A stretch of DNA of 44,970 bases from Gemmatimonadota bacterium (GTDB lineage: Bacteria; Gemmatimonadota; Gemmatimonadetes; Longimicrobiales; RSA9): positions 1-44,970 of the forward strand of contig JADGQX010000007.1 of NCBI GenBank assembly GCA_017881445.1. Direction: 5' to 3'. The notes below the pieces were generated by a model. It saw only the letters and a program-made list of their open reading frames with translations. It was not told where the DNA came from and did not search any database. How positions within the stretch are numbered: the first letter of the stretch is position 1; each line of letters begins with the position of its first letter. Position numbers and translations under genes: made by a program. Below, in pieces: positions 41,274 through 44,970 of the stretch.

Positions 41274-43436
41274 TCAGAATGGCTGTCCCAGCGAGAACTG
41301 CAGCTGGATCCGCCGTCGGAGCCGGGTGAAGGCGCCGCCGCCCCCGCCGCCATACGGGTCGTATAGGGCCTCACCGATGTTCAGGAACGTCCCATCGGAC
41401 CGCGACGCCAGCAGCGGGTAGGCCACGGTGCGGGTCGGGTCGTAGCCCAGGTCGAAGCGCACCGGACCGAGCGGCGAAAGGAAGCGGATGCCGATGCCCG
41501 GGGCGAGCATCGACTCGGCGGGTGCGACGTCCGAAGGCGCCCCGGCCAGGGCGCCGCCGTGCACGTAGCCGTAGTCGAGGAAGGCCGCGAGCTGCAGGGA
41601 GCCGGAGACCCAGGCCCGCGCCTCGAGGCCGGTCTCCAGCAGCCGGTCGCCGCCCGTGGCGCGCACCAGGACCTGGTCCGGGTGAACGGTGACGCCGGGG
41701 CAGCCACCGGTCCGGGACGCGCAGCCGAGAGCGGCGAGCTGGGAGGAGTCCGCCAGCAGGAAGCGGGGCCCGAGCAGGTTCTGCTGCGCTCCGCGCACGC
41801 CATCGGGGCCGCCGCCGAAGAGCCGGAGCTGCGGCGGGAGCGTGTCGCCGAAGTCGGCGAGGGCGCCGGCGCGCACGCGGGCGGCGATCTCGATGCGGCG
41901 GCCCAGCAGCCGGGTCACGGCTGCCGTCGCCTCGACACGGGCGAAGCGGGCGTCCGAGAGCGTGGCGGGCGCGGCGCCGGAGAGGGCGGCGCCGGCGGTA
42001 TAGAGCCAGCGCGGGGGCGCGGCCGCCAGCGCGGCCAGGGCCGCGTTGCGCGGTCCCTGCAGGCGGCGGGCGTGGGCGGGCGGGGCCCAGGTCAGCTGGA
42101 GTCCCAGCGGCGCGAGCGTGGTCGTGGACTGGAGCGCGTCCAGCCGGGGGCCGGCGCACACGCCGAAGAGGGCGCAGAAGAAGGGAGCGCCGGCGGTGCT
42201 GGCGGTGCGGGAGGGGGTATAGGAGAGCACGGCCTCGAGCCCGGGGCGAAGGCTCCGGTCCAGAGAGATGCGCGCGTCCACGCCGCGCTGGATGTAGGCG
42301 CCGGGGGCCGACTGGCGGGCATATCCGGCCGAGAGCAGCAGCCAGCTGTCGGCGCCGACGGGCTCGCGCCAGTCGGCGCGGGCGAAGTAGTCGGGATCGG
42401 CGAAGGGCCCCTGCGCGGCCGAGGTGCAGGGGAAGCCGCCCAGGCGTGACACGAGCAGGTTGGACGCCCCCGCCGCCAGCGTCACGACGCGCGGCTTACC
42501 GGCGAGATAACGGTCGGACCACCACGCCTGACCCGACAGGCAGGCGCTGGCCGAGATGCCGCCCGCGCCCTGCAGCGCGGCAATGCGCCCGGCGCTGACG
42601 GTCACGGCCACGTCCACGACGCTGTCCCCCTGCGCCCGCGGAGCCGGCAGCACCAGGGCCGTGTCGACGACCGGCACCCGGGCGAGCCGCTCGCGCGTCC
42701 GGTCCAGGGCGCCCGGATCGAAGCGGGCGCCTTCCCGCCACGCGACCCGCCGGCGGACCACGTTCTCCGAGAGCGGGGCCCGGGCCACGACCGTGGTCCG
42801 CCCGAACACGGCCACCGGACCGGGCTCGACCCGGAGCACCACGTCCGCCGCGTGCGCGGCGGCGGCCACGTCGCCCGAGGCTTCCACCTGTGCGAACGGC
42901 CGGCCGGCCCGGGAAAGGAGGGCCAGGATCACCCGCTGGGACTCGTCCAGCAGCACCGCACCGTAGGGGTGGCCCGGCCGCAATGGCAGCGGCGGCACCG
43001 TCACGCCCGTGCCCTCCAGCCCCTGCACGCGCAGCGACCGGACCAGGAGTGGGGCCCCCTCGGTGACGCGGAACACCACCCGGGCGCTCCGCGCGCTCCG
43101 GGGCACGATCTCGAAGTCGGCCCGGGCGTCCGGGTATCCCCAGTCGGCGTACAGCCGGCGCAGCGTGGTCGTGTCCCGGGCCACCGCCGCGGGGTCCAGC
43201 GGCGCCGGACGCCTGGCCCAGCCCGCGCCCAGCGCGCAGAACGGAGCCAGGACGAACGACCTGCATGGCCTGCCCCGCGTCTCCAGCACGGCCAGGACCA
43301 GGGCGTGGGGCAGCGCCCGCACACCCTCCAGCCGGATTTCCGCCACCTGGCGCCGCGCCGGCTCCTGTGCCGCCAGCGGCGTGCGAAGAGCGGCCAGGCA
43401 GCAGGCGGCAAGGAAGAGACGGGCGGAGCGTCGCAT
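41274..43436 (-). CDS. Omp85/TamA-like outer-membrane protein
   Basis: 720 residues with a signal peptide (LFLAACCLAALRTPLAAQ). The N-terminal 310 or so residues look like POTRA repeats (VAEIRLEGVRALPHALVLAV; VVFRVTEGAPLLVRSLRVQG; VFGRTTVVARAPLSENVVRR). The C-terminal 400 or so residues form a predicted 16-strand barrel, with the Omp85 signature region FGGGPDGVRGAQQNLLGPRF, GPVRFDLGYDP near the end, and a terminal Phe. Omp85 proteins insert or export outer-membrane proteins; the TamA/BamA split is not clear here and no tamB is adjacent. ATG 43436 is set by the signal peptide. Two Cys pairs in the barrel loops (FFCALFGVC, LGCASRTGGC) are unusual and may form disulfides. Confidence 0.85.
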   Translation of the reverse strand: MRRSARLFLAACCLAALRTPLAAQEPARRQVAEIRLEGVRALPHALVLAVLETRGRPCRSFVLAPFCALGAGWARRPAPLDPAAVARDTTTLRRLYADWGYPDARADFEIVPRSARSARVVFRVTEGAPLLVRSLRVQGLEGTGVTVPPLPLRPGHPYGAVLLDESQRVILALLSRAGRPFAQVEASGDVAAAAHAADVVLRVEPGPVAVFGRTTVVARAPLSENVVRRRVAWREGARFDPGALDRTRERLARVPVVDTALVLPAPRAQGDSVVDVAVTVSAGRIAALQGAGGISASACLSGQAWWSDRYLAGKPRVVTLAAGASNLLVSRLGGFPCTSAAQGPFADPDYFARADWREPVGADSWLLLSAGYARQSAPGAYIQRGVDARISLDRSLRPGLEAVLSYTPSRTASTAGAPFFCALFGVCAGPRLDALQSTTTLAPLGLQLTWAPPAHARRLQGPRNAALAALAAAPPRWLYTAGAALSGAAPATLSDARFARVEATAAVTRLLGRRIEIAARVRAGALADFGDTLPPQLRLFGGGPDGVRGAQQNLLGPRFLLADSSQLAALGCASRTGGCPGVTVHPDQVLVRATGGDRLLETGLEARAWVSGSLQLAAFLDYGYVHGGALAGAPSDVAPAESMLAPGIGIRFLSPLGPVRFDLGYDPTRTVAYPLLASRSDGTFLNIGEALYDPYGGGGGGAFTRLRRRIQLQFSLGQPF

Positions 43437-43794
43437 GCGCGGTTCGGGTTCGAGTGGCGGCGCTCCCCGGGGGGTTCCCCTGCCAGCGTCACGTTCCGTT
43501 TCGCCGGGCCGCAAATATTTCCCGCGATCGGCCCGTGCACGCGGGTGGGCGCAGAGGGTCCCTCCGGTGTAACGTCTGGCCCTGTCACGAGATTCACGCA
43601 CCTGCCCTGGCGGCTCGGATCCTGCCTCCTGGCGGGGTGCGCCCGTCAGCCGAAAGGGGGAGGAAGCCGGGCGCTCTCGCAGGGCCTGACAGCTGCCCTG
43701 CACTTCCGCGACGCCGTCCGGGCGGTGCCCGCCAGTCCGCGTGAAAGCCGCGGATCGAGCTACCGCCGCCCGAACGGCGCGCGCTTTTGTCGCG
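43437..43794. other. Gene-free spacer between the Omp85-like and DJ-1 genes
   Basis: 358 bp. A local AT-rich patch (GCAAATATTTCCC, about 43,511-43,523) is the likeliest promoter area for the Omp85-like gene on the minus strand, but no clear -35/-10 pair is seen. Frames on the plus strand lack SD sites and family resemblance. Confidence 0.45.
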
Positions 43795-44391
43795 CTAGGC
43801 GTTGACCAGCGCCGGGTGCGTGATCTCGATGCCGAGCACCTCGATGAAGCGCGCCAGCCACTCGGGGTGCCCGGGCCAGGCAGGCGAGGTCACCAGCTTC
43901 CCGTGGACGTGGGCCCGGTCGGCCGGGAGATCGATGAAGGTGGCGCCCGCGGCCGTCACCTCCGGACCGCACGCCGGGTAGCCCGTCGCCTCCTTCCCCC
44001 GCAGCACGCCCGCCGCCGCGAGCAGCTGCACGCCGTGGCAGATGGCGGCGATGGGCTTCCCCGCATCGTTGAAGTGGCGCACGATCTCCAGCACGCGCGG
44101 GTTCAGGCGGATGTACTCGGGGGCCCGCCCGCCGGGGACGACCAGGGCATCGTAGGCTTCGGGCTCGACGTCGTCGAAGCTGGCGTTCAGGGCGAAATTG
44201 TGACCCGGCTTCTCGCTGTACGTCTGGTCGCCCTCGAAATCGTGCACGGCCGTGCGTACGCTCTGGCCGCGCTTCTTTCCCGGACACACGGCGTGCACCT
44301 CCAGGCCGACCGCCTGCAGCGCCTGGAAGGGCACCATGACCTCGTAGTCTTCGACGAAGTCGCCAACCAGCATCAGGATCTTCGCGGGCAT
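43795..44391 (-). CDS. DJ-1/PfpI family protein
   Basis: 198 residues. It has the DJ-1/PfpI elements: [20 protein letters not shown] with the acidic residue near 14-17, [15 protein letters not shown], and the nucleophile elbow [11 protein letters not shown] with Cys118-His119. Family members act as glyoxalase/deglycase-like stress proteins or, less often, peptidases; which applies is not told by sequence. GGAGG is five bases before the ATG. It is a lone gene; the longer frame upstream to 44,554 is non-coding. Confidence 0.88.
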   Translation of the reverse strand: MPAKILMLVGDFVEDYEVMVPFQALQAVGLEVHAVCPGKKRGQSVRTAVHDFEGDQTYSEKPGHNFALNASFDDVEPEAYDALVVPGGRAPEYIRLNPRVLEIVRHFNDAGKPIAAICHGVQLLAAAGVLRGKEATGYPACGPEVTAAGATFIDLPADRAHVHGKLVTSPAWPGHPEWLARFIEVLGIEITHPALVNA

Positions 44392-44565
44392 GTGAGCCTC
44401 CGGGTTGAGTTTGCGGGCGCGCCGGCCGAAGCGGCGCCAGGCCGGCGCGGGAGCGGGAGCGACCGTCCGCCAGCTTACGGGAGCCTACCCCCGGACGCAA
44501 TGGCCCGCCGACGCCGCCGACCACTCGCGCCGGGGGGAGCGAGCCCGTCCTCACCGCTCACGACG

Positions 44566-44597
44566 GAGCCCCGGACGCCGCAGGGCGCCCGGGGCTC
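44566..44597 (-). terminator. Hairpin after the truncated gene at the right edge
   Basis: GAGCCCCGGACGCC and GGCGCCCGGGGCTC pair with one mismatch around a four-base loop, 24 bp after the stop on the minus strand. No T-run follows, so it is only a probable terminator. Confidence 0.45.
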
Positions 44598-44621
44598 TCT
44601 CACGTCAGGCGACGCCGGCGC

Positions 44622-44970
44622 CTACCGGTCGTCCTCCTCCTCCTGCTCGGTGGCGATCGCGGGCGCGGTGGGGCCGCGCTCGACGCGCAGGGTGGTGGTC
44701 ACGGTCTTTCCGCCCACGATCAGCGCGACGGTGTAGTCGCCGGCCGGGGCGAGGGGTGGCCCCTGCCGGCCGCCGCCGCCGCCGAAGCCGCCCAGGCTGC
44801 TGCCGGGCGGGAGCACCGGGCGGATCAGCTCGGCGATCTGGCGGGCGGCTTCCCCGCCCTGCTGCGTCCCTTCCTGCGCCTCGCCGCCCTCGCCCCGGCC
44901 CTCGGCCTGGGTGGGCGCGCCGGGCGCACCCGGCGCCGCGGGCGCGGCCCCCGGCCCGCGCCGCCCGGTG
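44622..44970 (-). CDS. C-terminus of a large secreted protein (sortilin/VPS10-like glycosyl-hydrolase type?)
   Basis: The frame is open from the window edge to the TAG at 44,622 (116 codons). An Ala/Gly/Gln-rich linker leads to IAELIRPVLPPGSSLGG, then a short beta-type tail APAGDYTVALIVGGKTVTTT and a run of Glu/Asp. The motif APAGDYTV-x-L-x-V-x-G-K is typical of the C-terminal tail of secreted sortilin/BNR-repeat proteins common in Gemmatimonadota and related groups. The catalytic or repeat part is outside the window, so the family call is tentative. Confidence 0.5.
   Translation of the reverse strand, partial: TGRRGPGAAPAAPGAPGAPTQAEGRGEGGEAQEGTQQGGEAARQIAELIRPVLPPGSSLGGFGGGGGRQGPPLAPAGDYTVALIVGGKTVTTTLRVERGPTAPAIATEQEEEDDR

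Overview
This window is GC-rich DNA (by eye about 70 % GC), densely packed with bacterial genes. The gene set suggests a diderm, most likely Gemmatimonadota or a close relative. The evidence is a type III glutamine synthetase, an Omp85/TamA-type outer-membrane protein, several lipoprotein and Tat signals, DUF3300 and golvesin-like domains, and GTG starts with strong Shine-Dalgarno (SD) motifs. The phylum is an inference; the window holds no rRNA or other decisive marker.

Left part (1-14,100): start of a lipoprotein gene; rsmD; an S41 protease; glnN; a three-gene operon of a CxxC protein, ybaK and an RlmL-like rRNA methyltransferase; a secreted cell-wall hydrolase; a DinB-like protein; a frameshifted zinc alcohol dehydrogenase; a DUF3300 protein; and the Na+/H+ antiporter nhaD. 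Apart from the operon these look like single transcription units, and clear hairpin terminators follow glnN and nhaD.

Centre (14,209-36,584): about 22 kb transcribed entirely on the minus strand and devoted to low-potential electron transfer. The upstream operon, in transcription order, is korA (fused gamma-alpha) - korB - an unknown protein that looks like a degenerate oxidoreductase domain - rnfB2 - nifJ (a 1,724-residue pyruvate:ferredoxin-type oxidoreductase) - rnfC2-D2-G2-E2-A2 - a 54-residue NqrM-like membrane protein - apbE2 - a small CxxC protein. It ends at an intrinsic terminator at 20,881-20,916. A second, complete Rnf operon, rnfB1-C1-D1-G1-E1-A1-apbE1, follows immediately. Two 2-oxoacid:ferredoxin oxidoreductases are thus wired to one Rnf complex, and a second Rnf lies beside it. 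Rnf couples ferredoxin/NAD+ electron transfer to Na+ or H+ movement, so the nhaD gene that converges on the rnf1 operon may belong to the same ion economy. A longer paralogue of the small CxxC protein (37,067-37,444) is divergent from korA, so the large operon is bracketed by the two paralogues.

Right part (36,600-44,970): a purine-rich spacer, the CxxC paralogue, an 8-bp tandem repeat present as two inverted blocks, a Tat-exported amidase, three tandem paralogues of a 121-124-residue STAS-like protein, a 28-residue highly basic ribosomal-type protein, an Omp85/TamA-like protein, a DJ-1/PfpI protein, and the C-terminus of a large secreted protein.

Points needing checks: rnfB1 has no in-frame stop before rnfC1, apparently because of one extra G in a run of five, and its frame stays open into rnfD1. 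The alcohol dehydrogenase has a one-base frameshift. Two real genes (54 and 28 codons) are short enough for automatic annotation to miss.
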